From the NCBI RefSeq assembly GCF_024320865.1, contig NZ_JANDBD010000012.1:124001-188000 (forward strand): a stretch of 64,000 nt of DNA, read 5' to 3'. A program made the translations under genes and the position numbers. Every line of letters begins with the position of its first letter. The stretch's first letter is position 1. Positions 28,865-35,535 of this stretch are shown piece after piece. This DNA comes from Mycolicibacterium arenosum (GTDB lineage: Bacteria; Actinomycetota; Actinomycetes; Mycobacteriales; Mycobacteriaceae). Below the pieces are notes generated by a model, which was not told where the DNA came from, did not search any database, and worked only from the letters and a program-made list of their open reading frames with translations.

Positions 28865-29206
28865 TCATCCCGGAGGCTCGCGCGCCGACACCGCCTCGGC
28901 CGTGATCGGAACGCCGAGCCACAGCGGCGACCGCGCGCTGACCGTGGCCACGATGAAGTCCCCGTCGTCGCGGACCTCGACGACGGCGCCTCCCGGACCG
29001 ACCCGCTGCGCCACGGCCACCGCGGCGGCCCGGTCGCCCCGCGCCGCCAACCGCGCGGCCTCGCGCGCCGCGTCGATACAGCGCACCTGCACCGCCATAG
29101 CCGACAGGCCCGCGAGGCACGCGACGAGCACCACCGCCAGCGAAGCGATCGCGAACGCCGCCTCGACGGTGGCGCCACCCGTGTCTGCACGTATGCCCCG
29201 AGTCAG
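28865..29206 (-). CDS. TadE-like pseudopilin (Rv3655c type), start uncertain
   Basis: About 113 residues. A short leader ends in GGATVEAAFAIASL, the pseudopilin-type cleavage region with the conserved Glu five residues into the helix, followed by VRCIDAAREAARLAARGD, the classic TadE block. The product would be an inner-membrane minor pilin of the Tad/Flp apparatus. No canonical start codon is in frame after the upstream pilin gene; the frame stays open far upstream. The coordinate given is a CTG that overlaps the pilin stop (CTGA), which would fit the overlaps seen elsewhere in this operon, but this is a guess. Confidence 0.7.
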   Translation of the reverse strand: MTRGIRADTGGATVEAAFAIASLAVVLVACLAGLSAMAVQVRCIDAAREAARLAARGDRAAAVAVAQRVGPGGAVVEVRDDGDFIVATVSARSPLWLGVPITAEAVSAREPPG

Positions 29207-29406
29207 CGGTTGCTGGTCAACGCCTTCGCGATGATGTTCGTCAGGGCGCCCACGATCGAGTCGCCCGTGACGACGGTGTAGAGGATCGCACCGAACGCCG
29301 CGGCGGCGATGGTCCCGATCGCGTACTCGACCGTGCTCATGCCGGACTCGTCGACCCACAGCAGGGCCAGCCGCGTCCGCAGGTTCCGAATCACCTTGCT
29401 CGTCAT
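29203..29406 (-). CDS. Flp-type pilin-like protein, DUF4244 (Rv3656c type)
   Basis: A 67-residue prepilin-like protein: basic N-terminus, then DESGMSTVEYAIGTIAAAAF with the conserved Glu-Tyr pair of Flp pilins after the processing site, and one hydrophobic helix. It is the likely major subunit of the Tad-like system encoded upstream. The ATG at 29406 has GGAG-type ribosome-binding sequence 8-10 bp upstream (AGGGGAG). It lies 48 bp after the TadC-like gene. Confidence 0.9.
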   Translation of the reverse strand: MTSKVIRNLRTRLALLWVDESGMSTVEYAIGTIAAAAFGAILYTVVTGDSIVGALTNIIAKALTSNR

Positions 29407-29454
29407 CCGATCTCCCCTCCATCTCCTCGGTCGCGGCACTTCCGCGATTCCCGG

Positions 29455-30027
29455 TCACACCACACCCGTGTTCACCACGTCGCCCGCCAGCCCCATCACC
29501 ACCGGCAAGACCCCGAGGCACATGAACGCCGGGAGGTAGCACAGCCCCAGCGGCCCGGCGATCAACACCGACGCGCGTTCGCCGGTGGCTCGCGCCGCGT
29601 CGGCCGCGTCCTGCCTCGACTGATCGGCCAGCTCCGCGACACCCGTCGCCAGCGCGGCGCCCGACGCGGCCGATCGACGCGCCAGTCGGGTCAACGCGTC
29701 CACGTGGCGGTCCCGCGTCTCGGTGTCCGCCCATGCCGCACCGGCATCGGCGCCCAGCGCGAGGAGTTCGGCGGCACGGCTCAGGACGTTCGACAGCGGA
29801 CGTGGTGCCGTCGGGCCCGTCGCGGCGGCAGCGGTACCCACGGCCATCCCCGACGACAGACAGGCGGCGAACACGTCGAGTGCCGCCGCCACGGCCAGCG
29901 GGTCCGGCGGCGCGGCATCGTCGTCGGCCGGCCGTTCTCGCCCGAGAACTCCCGCTCGCTCGAGAGCCCGCCACCGGTCGTCGGTGAGCATCAGCGCGAG
30001 CGCGAGAAGAACAGCAGCCCAGCTCAT
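29455..30027 (-). CDS. TadC-like type II secretion system F family protein (Rv3657c type)
   Basis: A 190-residue membrane protein with a hydrophobic N-terminus and a C-terminal pair of hydrophobic segments (AGPLGLCYLPAFMCLGVLPVVMG), the end of a GspF/TadC domain. It would sit in the inner membrane as the platform for pilin assembly, with the TadB-like partner. The ATG at 30027 overlaps the stop of the upstream gene (ATGA). It is shorter than full TadC proteins, as usual in actinobacterial clusters. Confidence 0.85.
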   Translation of the reverse strand: MSWAAVLLALALMLTDDRWRALERAGVLGRERPADDDAAPPDPLAVAAALDVFAACLSSGMAVGTAAAATGPTAPRPLSNVLSRAAELLALGADAGAAWADTETRDRHVDALTRLARRSAASGAALATGVAELADQSRQDAADAARATGERASVLIAGPLGLCYLPAFMCLGVLPVVMGLAGDVVNTGVV

Positions 30028-30803
30028 CTCGACGTCCCCGCGGTGATGCGATCCGACCAGAGCAGCCCGGCGCACGACAGCGTCGCACCCACCGCGAGCA
30101 GCCAGCCACCGAGCCCGTCCGACAGCAGGAACCGCACCGGGTCGGCGCCGACCAGCTGGCCCAGTCCGATCCCGAGGACGGGCAGCACGGCGAGCACACC
30201 GGCCGTCGCCCGCGCTCCGGCCATGCCCGCGGCGACGCGCGACTCGAACCGCGCACGTTCGACGAGATCGCGGTGTGCCGTGCGCATCAGCAGCGCGATT
30301 GCGAGCCCGTGGCGATGCGCCATCGCCCAGCACACGGCCAACCGATTCCAGTACATCGGCACGGTGGATGCGGCTGCCGCCGAACGCAGTCCGGCACTGA
30401 CGTCCACACCCAGCCGCGCGCGGGCGGCGACGGCGCGCAGCGCGACGGCGACTTCTGCGGGCACCTCGGACGCCGCGGTCTCGAACGCCACCACGGGATG
30501 CGCGCCCGCGCGGAGTTCACCGGCCAGCACGTCGAGAGCCGCCTGCAACGCCGCCGCCTCCGCGGTTCGACGGTGGCGCGTTCGCGCCCGGTGCGCCCGC
30601 AGCGCCACGGTGCCGCCGACCACCGCCGCAGCCGCCACCACTCCCGCGGGGACCACGACGGCCGCACCCAGCGCGGCCAGCAGCGGGCCCGCCACCCGCC
30701 AGCGCCGGCTGTGCACGCGCCGCCGCCGCGCCGGAATCACCACCCGACGACGCACGGGCGCCACCAGCACCGCACACGCCAACGCCACCAGGGCCACCGT
30801 CAT
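30024..30803 (-). CDS. TadB-like type II secretion system F family protein (Rv3658c type)
   Basis: A 259-residue inner-membrane protein: one or two N-terminal hydrophobic segments, a soluble GspF domain (about 95-200; LAGELRAGAHPVVAFETAA is the typical helix), then two C-terminal segments. It is the second platform component of the Tad machine. The ATG at 30803 overlaps the ATPase gene stop (ATGA). The reading frame extends upstream, but those codons lie within the ATPase gene. Confidence 0.87.
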   Translation of the reverse strand: MTVALVALACAVLVAPVRRRVVIPARRRRVHSRRWRVAGPLLAALGAAVVVPAGVVAAAAVVGGTVALRAHRARTRHRRTAEAAALQAALDVLAGELRAGAHPVVAFETAASEVPAEVAVALRAVAARARLGVDVSAGLRSAAAASTVPMYWNRLAVCWAMAHRHGLAIALLMRTAHRDLVERARFESRVAAGMAGARATAGVLAVLPVLGIGLGQLVGADPVRFLLSDGLGGWLLAVGATLSCAGLLWSDRITAGTSR

Positions 30804-31963
30804 GCCGGCACCCGCTCGCCGATCAGCCGGCGCAACTCGGTCATCGCCGCGCCGGAGCCGCGGTCGACGTGCCACGCCGTCGTCGCGGCGACCACCCCGG
30901 ATTCCCCACGGTGCAGCACCGCGACCTCGGTGAGCCTGCGCGCCCCCGACACGTCGCGACCGACGTGCAGCACCACTCGCACCGCCGCCGCCAACTGACT
31001 GTGCAGCGCCGCCCGGTCCAGGCCGCCGAGCGCGGCGAGCGCCTCGAGCCGGGCGGGCACTTCGGCCGGGCTGTTGGCGTGCACGGTGCCGGCGCCGCCG
31101 TCGTGGCCGGTGTTGAACGCGGCCAGTAGGTCGACGACCTCTCCCCCGCGCACCTCGCCCACGACGATGCGATCGGGGCGCATCCGCAGCGACTGGCGCA
31201 CGAGGTCGCGCACCGTCACCTCGCCGACGCCCTCGACGTTCGCACTCCTGGCCACCAGCTTTACCAGGTGTGGGTGCCGCGGTGCGAGCTCGGCCGCATC
31301 TTCGATCGACACGATGCGCTCTTGTGCTGCAACGATTCCCAGCAGCGCCGATAGCAGTGTCGTCTTACCGGCTCCGGTTCCGCCGCACACCAGGAAGGCC
31401 AGGCGGGCCGTGATGATCCCGCGGACCGTCGCCTCGATCTCCGGCGCGACGGCCCCGCACGCCAGCAGCGCGGCGAAGTCCTGGCTGGCGGGTCGGAGCA
31501 CACGCAGCGACAGGTACGCGCCCGCTCCGGCGATCGGCGGCAGCACGGCGTGGAATCGGACCGCGAAACCACCGCCGAAACCCGCAAGTTGTCCGTCCAC
31601 CCACGGTTGCGCCTCGTCCAGGCGCCTGCCCGCCGACAGCGCCAGCCGTTGCGCGAGCCTGCGCACCTCGGCCTCGTCGGCGAATTCGATTGCCGTACGG
31701 CGTAATCCGGAACCATCGTCGACCCACACCGCGTCGGGGGCGGTGACGAGGACGTCGGTGGTACCCGCGGCGCGCAGCAGTGGCTCGAGGATGCCCGCAC
31801 CGGACAGTTCCGTCTGCAGTGCCCGTAGGTTGTCGAGGACGTCGGTGTCGCCGAGCACGCCGCCGGACTCGGCCCGGATCGCATCGGCCACAACGCCTGC
31901 GCGCAACGGCATCTGCTCGGCGGCGAGCCGCTCTCGGACTCGTTCGAGCAGCGAGCCGCTCAC
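30800..31963 (-). CDS. TadA/CpaF-family secretion ATPase (Rv3659c type)
   Basis: A 387-residue hexameric ATPase that powers pilin assembly or secretion. Motifs: Walker A GGTGAGKTT, the Asp box around IEDAAELAP, Walker B RPDRIVVGEVRG and the His box GHDGGAGTVHANS. An N-terminal helical region (1-60) is typical of CpaF. The GTG at 31963 overlaps the ssd stop (GTGA), tying it to the regulator gene. The larger open frame upstream is not needed. Confidence 0.93.
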   Translation of the reverse strand: MSGSLLERVRERLAAEQMPLRAGVVADAIRAESGGVLGDTDVLDNLRALQTELSGAGILEPLLRAAGTTDVLVTAPDAVWVDDGSGLRRTAIEFADEAEVRRLAQRLALSAGRRLDEAQPWVDGQLAGFGGGFAVRFHAVLPPIAGAGAYLSLRVLRPASQDFAALLACGAVAPEIEATVRGIITARLAFLVCGGTGAGKTTLLSALLGIVAAQERIVSIEDAAELAPRHPHLVKLVARSANVEGVGEVTVRDLVRQSLRMRPDRIVVGEVRGGEVVDLLAAFNTGHDGGAGTVHANSPAEVPARLEALAALGGLDRAALHSQLAAAVRVVLHVGRDVSGARRLTEVAVLHRGESGVVAATTAWHVDRGSGAAMTELRRLIGERVPA

Positions 31964-33027
31964 GCCGCACCCGCCTCGGCCGGCACGCGGTTCAGCACCG
32001 CAAGCACCCTGCGCGCCGCTCCCGCCAGCGGTGACCGGCGTCGGAGTCGCAATCCCGAGTGTTCGAGCGTGGCCGCCAATCCCGGCTGCGGTCGCATCGA
32101 GGCGAGCAGCGGAAGTCCCACGGTGCGCGCCACGTCGGAGGCCGCCAGTCCACCCGGCGCCGGGCCGCGCACGACCAGTCCGATGTTCGCGTTGGCCTCT
32201 GCGACCCAGCCCGCGACACGCGCCGCCGACGCGCACGACCGGACGTCCGCGGGCGTCAACACGACGACGAGGTCCGCCGCCGAAAGCACCGTCTCGACAA
32301 CGGGATCCGGTCGCCGCGGCAGGTCGCACACGACAGTCACGCCCCCCCGGCATCCGGCGCTGACCACCGCGTCCACGGCGGCGGCGTCGACAGCGCCGCC
32401 GCGGCGACCGACCGACAACACCGCCGCGCCGTACCGGCTGGGAAGTGCGGCGTGCAGCGCCTCCCACGCCACCCGCCCGCCCTGCAACGCGAGGTCGGGC
32501 CAGCGCAGACCCTGTTCACCCTCGGTACCCATGACGAGGTCGATGCCGCCGCCCCACGCATCCGCATCCACCAGCAGCGCACCCCCGGCGCACTGCGCCA
32601 GGGCGGTCGCGAACACCGTGGCACCCGCGCCGCCGCAGCCGCCGATGACCGCGATGACGGCGCCGCGACTCGCGCCGTCGCCTCGCGATTCCGCCGCATC
32701 CGACAGCAGCGCCACCACCGCGCCGTCCTCATCGGGTAGCAGCAGAATGCGTTGCACGCCAAGGGCGATCAGGGTCGGCCAGTCGTCGGCGTCGGGTGCG
32801 GTCCTGGTGACGACGAACAGCCGTGCGCGTCGAGCCAGGCCGAGCGCCGCGCACCGACGGGCACCGTCGACGTCGACGACCACCGCGGACGCCGCGGTCC
32901 ACACCTTCGCGGAGGAGGGTTCGGCGACGTGCACGATCCGGACGCCCGCCGCGGCCGCCATGCGGTCGACATCGGCCCGGGTGGACTCGTCGACCACCAC
33001 CGCCAGAACGCCGCTGCTGTTGCTCAC
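31960..33027 (-). CDS. ssd: Septum-site-determining / CpaE-like ATPase family protein (Rv3660c ortholog)
   Basis: A 355-residue protein with an N-terminal receiver-like region (1-125) and a MinD/CpaE-type domain (about 130-355). The expected deviant Walker A reads IGGCGGAGATVFA, with Ala-Thr where KT would stand, so nucleotide binding may be weak. In M. tuberculosis this protein (Ssd) is reported to inhibit septation when overproduced; the CpaE resemblance and first place in the Tad operon suggest localisation of the apparatus. It begins with GTG at 33027. The 433-bp gap upstream holds the 6C RNA. Confidence 0.88.
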   Translation of the reverse strand: MSNSSGVLAVVVDESTRADVDRMAAAAGVRIVHVAEPSSAKVWTAASAVVVDVDGARRCAALGLARRARLFVVTRTAPDADDWPTLIALGVQRILLLPDEDGAVVALLSDAAESRGDGASRGAVIAVIGGCGGAGATVFATALAQCAGGALLVDADAWGGGIDLVMGTEGEQGLRWPDLALQGGRVAWEALHAALPSRYGAAVLSVGRRGGAVDAAAVDAVVSAGCRGGVTVVCDLPRRPDPVVETVLSAADLVVVLTPADVRSCASAARVAGWVAEANANIGLVVRGPAPGGLAASDVARTVGLPLLASMRPQPGLAATLEHSGLRLRRRSPLAGAARRVLAVLNRVPAEAGAA

Positions 33028-33202
33028 GCCCCCACTCTGAAGCCGCCCGCCGACGCTGCGCCACGCCTCGTCGCGCGAATGTGGATGAACTCCGGACTGT
33101 GGATAACGCGCGTCCGCGAGGAAGGCGCAGAATCCGTTCCATCGCAGCGGGGTTGACCGGCCTCTCGACACCGCATCAGCAGTGGAGACGCAACTTGTCC
33201 AG

Positions 33203-33298
33203 AAAAGGGACGACCCCCGCCAGGGGGGGAGGAGGCGGAGGTCGTCGTGTATCAGCCCCGGGGGGTCGGGCTGATGCACACCCGGCATAAGCCGAGTG
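33203..33298 (-). ncRNA. 6C small RNA (B11 of M. tuberculosis)
   Basis: On the minus strand two hairpins follow each other, each exposing a run of six or more C in the loop. The first has stem ATCAGCCC/GGGCTGAT with CCCCCC between the arms. The second has stem ACGACCTCCGCC pairing with GGCGGGGGTCGT (one mismatch) around CCTCCCCCCCT, and is followed by CCCTTTTC, which makes it also the terminator. This is the defining pattern of the actinobacterial 6C RNA. It lies between ssd and the Rv3661-like gene, as B11 does. The 5' end is estimated from the -10 box at 33310-33305. B11/6C has been linked to growth and cell-division control. Confidence 0.93.
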
Positions 33299-33304
33299 AT
33301 GTCG

Positions 33305-33310
33305 ACTATA
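33305..33310 (-). promoter_or_regulatory. -10 box of the 6C RNA
   Basis: TATAGT on the minus strand, a near-consensus -10, about 7 bp before the inferred 5' end of the 6C RNA. Apart from the RNA and this box I see nothing definite in the gap 33028-33447. Confidence 0.6.
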
Positions 33311-33447
33311 CACGCGAGTGTGGGAGGCGGCGCAAGCCCCGTTGCGAAGGAAACTATGCGGTGACCAGGAATGTTGCAGGGTGCGTCACGTGTCTGCACC
33401 TGCCACTTTTGGCGCGGCGGGCCTCTCACGACGGCTGACCCCCCGCC

Positions 33448-33453
33448 TATGCT
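33448..33453 (+). promoter_or_regulatory. Candidate -10 box of the HAD hydrolase gene
   Basis: TATGCT, 7 bp before the GTG at 33461. This is why that GTG is preferred to the ATG codons at 33449 and 33455, which lie in or next to the box. Confidence 0.45.
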
Positions 33454-33460
33454 GATGCCT

Positions 33461-34318
33461 GTGACGGCACCCGACTCGGCGCCGGACGGCGACTCGGTGT
33501 CCGGGAACCCGCCGGTACCGGAGCTTCCCATCCGCACCGCCGCGTTCTTCGACCTCGACAAAACGGTCATCGCGAAATCCAGCACATTGGCGTTCAGCAA
33601 ACCGTTCTTCGATCAGGGGCTGATCAATCGCCAGGACGTCCTGAAGTCCGCCTACGCGCAGTTCCTCTTCCTGATGTCGGGCGCCGACCACGATCAGATG
33701 GACCGGATGCGCAGCTACATCACGAACATGTGCACCGGGTGGAACGCCGAGCAGGTCAAGTCGATCGTCAACGAGACGCTGCACGACATCGTCGATCCCC
33801 TGGTCTTCGCGGAGGCCGCGAGCCTGATCGCCGACCACAAGCTGTGCGGCCGTGACGTCGTCGTGGTTTCCGCGTCCGGCGAGGAGATCGTGGCTCCCAT
33901 CGCGCGCGGCCTCGGCGCCACCCACGCGATGGCGACCCGCATGGTGGTCGAGGACGGCAAGTACACCGGCGACGTCGCCTTCTACTGCTACGGCGAAGGC
34001 AAGGTCGAGGCGATCCGCGAGCTCGCCGCGCGCGAGGGCTATGCGCTCGAGTACTGCTACGCGTACTCCGATTCGATCACGGATCTGCCCATGCTCGAAT
34101 CCGTCGGGCATCCAACGGTGGTGAACCCCGATCGCGCTCTCCGCAAAGAGGCACTCGGGCGGGGCTGGCCGGTGCTGGAGTTCTCCCGCCCGGTGCCGAT
34201 CCGCACCAGGATCCCCGCTCCGTCCGGCGCCGCGGTGGCGACGACGGTCGCGGTGGGCGTCAGCGCGCTGGCGGCCGGCGCACTGACGTACTCACTACTC
34301 CGGCGCTTCGCCTTCTAA
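33461..34318 (+). CDS. HAD-IB family phosphatase (Rv3661 type)
   Basis: A 285-residue haloacid dehalogenase-like phosphatase of subfamily IB (SerB-like). The nucleophile and acid Asp are in AAFFDLDKTVI, the Ser of motif II in VVVSASGEE, the Lys of motif III in GEGKVEAI and the DSITDLP acidic motif IV after YAYS. A hydrophobic stretch near the C-terminus (VATTVAVGVSALAAGALTYSLL) may anchor it in the membrane. The substrate is unknown; relatives include the Streptomyces protein named for inhibition of morphological differentiation. It lies between the 6C and Ms1-like RNAs. Confidence 0.87.
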   Translation: MTAPDSAPDGDSVSGNPPVPELPIRTAAFFDLDKTVIAKSSTLAFSKPFFDQGLINRQDVLKSAYAQFLFLMSGADHDQMDRMRSYITNMCTGWNAEQVKSIVNETLHDIVDPLVFAEAASLIADHKLCGRDVVVVSASGEEIVAPIARGLGATHAMATRMVVEDGKYTGDVAFYCYGEGKVEAIRELAAREGYALEYCYAYSDSITDLPMLESVGHPTVVNPDRALRKEALGRGWPVLEFSRPVPIRTRIPAPSGAAVATTVAVGVSALAAGALTYSLLRRFAF

Positions 34319-34381
34319 GCGCTACTGAGGAGTAGCTGAGGACTGGCTCGATAACGATCGGAAGTCGGTGCCCATTGGTAC

Positions 34382-34410
34382 TTGATGTGACCGCCGTCAC
34401 GGAGTACAAA
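34382..34410 (+). promoter_or_regulatory. Candidate core promoter of the Ms1-like RNA
   Basis: TTGATG (34382-34387) and TACAAA (34405-34410) are 17 bp apart and would start transcription near 34417. The -10 is not perfect (last base A instead of T). The assignment rests on the distance to the terminator, which gives the expected RNA size of about 300 nt. Confidence 0.45.
34386..34401. promoter_or_regulatory. CRP-type binding site inside the Ms1-like promoter
   Basis: TGTGACCGCCGTCACG has both half-sites of the mycobacterial CRP consensus (TGTGA-N6-TCACR) without mismatch. It overlaps the -35 element and spacer, a position where a bound CRP would more likely hinder than help RNA polymerase, unless the true promoter lies elsewhere. 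Confidence 0.6.
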
Positions 34411-34416
34411 GGAATC

Positions 34417-34718
34417 ACGGACGCCAGGCAAGGCCTAGTTCGAATCGGAAGAGAAGGTTCGCGCTCCCGAGTCAGGCGACCCAGCACGGTACCCGGCACC
34501 CACGCGGAGCACAAGCCGCGTTATGGCAAAAGTGTTGCGGGCCTGCGTAATTGCGAAGAGCGGACACTGCGTTAACCCTTTGGGTGGGGTTACAGGTGGA
34601 GCGCATCGTAAGGACGCCGAGGTCATCCCACGCAACCCACAGAGCACGCTTGGTAACCGCGGATACCGTGCTAGCGGGCGGCGAGCCGATTTATTCGGAG
34701 CGCCGCCCGCTTCACTTT
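34417..34718 (+). ncRNA. Ms1 / MTS2823-like RNA polymerase-binding sRNA
   Basis: The 414-bp gap between the Rv3661-like and Rv3662c-like genes has no convincing ORF but contains a promoter-like start and a strong intrinsic terminator about 300 nt apart. Ms1 of M. smegmatis (about 300 nt) and MTS2823 of M. tuberculosis come from this same gap, on this strand. Ms1 binds the RNA polymerase core without sigma factor and accumulates in stationary phase. I cannot recall the reference sequence well enough for a base-by-base check, so the identity rests on position, strand, size and terminator. The exact 5' end is an estimate. Confidence 0.75.
34674..34718 (+). terminator. Intrinsic terminator of the Ms1-like RNA
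   Basis: A perfect 10-bp stem, GCGGGCGGCG (34674-34683) and CGCCGCCCGC (34701-34710), is followed by TTCACTTT. It faces the 3' end of the convergent gene at 34733. Confidence 0.8.
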
Positions 34719-34732
34719 GCTGGCGACCTGCC

Positions 34733-35479
34733 TCAGTCGCGCGCCGCTTCCGCAATCGCCAGCGCCTCGCGGGCACCCTCCTCGAGCGCTCGACAGCTGG
34801 TGACCAGCCACGCGGTCAACCCGTCGGGTGTGCCGGACGCGAAGCCCCTCGCGGCGGCGCGGTAGTCGCCGGACAACCGCATCCAGTGCACTTCGGGAAC
34901 GCCGAGGCCGTGCGGATCCATGCCACTGGCGATCGTGATGAGCCGCGACACCGCGCGCGCGACCACACCGTCCGCCACGCCGAACGGTTCCAGCGTCAGC
35001 AGCTCGCCGTGCGCGACGGCCGCCAGCACCGGCGCAGGCACCGATGTTCCGCCTGTGACGAGAGCCGCGAGCATCTCAAGTCTGCGACCGACATCACCTT
35101 CCACACGCGGGCGGCCGAGCGCGTCTGGGTCGGCGAGATCGGCGGCGGCGAGAGCGTGCAGTCGAGCGATCGCCTGCAGCGGAGCGCGCTTCCAGACACC
35201 GACTAACGCGGTGCCGCCACCCTCGAGCGACTCCGACACCCGCAGCGCACCCGCGAGGACGGGGTCGGCCTCCCCCTCGGCGGACAGCGAGAGCGCGCCC
35301 CCGTCGAGCACGGACGAGGCGCGCGCGGCACGCACCGACGCCTCAGCCGCCGACGCCGGCCAGCCCCGCAGATTGACGCGATGGCGGTGCGCTCGGGCGA
35401 TTGCGGCGCGGGCGGCCTCACTGGCGTCGGCCACACCGGGAAGCGCCGCCAGCGGGGCGAGCGGATCAGCGGTGGTCAC
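34733..35479 (-). CDS. Conserved hypothetical protein (Rv3662c type)
   Basis: A 248-residue, Ala-rich, mostly helical protein. The N-terminal half (AARAAIARAHRHRVNLRG then SVRAARASSVLDGGAL) faintly resembles the N-terminal helix pair of Fic-family proteins, but the Fic active-site motif HPFxxGNGR is absent, so AMP-transfer activity is not expected. Function unknown. The gene starts with GTG at 35479; TACCGT stands 8 bp upstream. It is divergent from acs across 56 bp. In M. tuberculosis the dpp transporter genes lie between these two; they are absent here. Confidence 0.8.
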   Translation of the reverse strand: MTTADPLAPLAALPGVADASEAARAAIARAHRHRVNLRGWPASAAEASVRAARASSVLDGGALSLSAEGEADPVLAGALRVSESLEGGGTALVGVWKRAPLQAIARLHALAAADLADPDALGRPRVEGDVGRRLEMLAALVTGGTSVPAPVLAAVAHGELLTLEPFGVADGVVARAVSRLITIASGMDPHGLGVPEVHWMRLSGDYRAAARGFASGTPDGLTAWLVTSCRALEEGAREALAIAEAARD

Positions 35480-35522
35480 GGCCGCTCACGGTATCCCAAC
35501 GTCGATGCAACCCCACGGTGAC

Positions 35523-35528
35523 TAGGCT
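35523..35528 (+). promoter_or_regulatory. Candidate -10 box of acs
   Basis: TAGGCT, 7 bp before the ATG at 35536, leaderless spacing. No CRP-like palindrome is visible in the 56-bp gap upstream. Confidence 0.5.
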
Positions 35529-35535
35529 CACAGGC

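Noticed and set aside
28865..30256. Single 463-aa frame across the Tad cluster
   Set aside because: Only its end is real (the TadE-like protein); the rest overlaps the TadB-, TadC- and Flp-like genes in another frame.
33208..33270. Possible Ms1 RNA in the ssd-Rv3661 gap on the plus strand
   Set aside because: The hairpins make sense on the minus strand as a 6C RNA (C-run loops, T-run, TATAGT). Ms1 belongs to the next gap.
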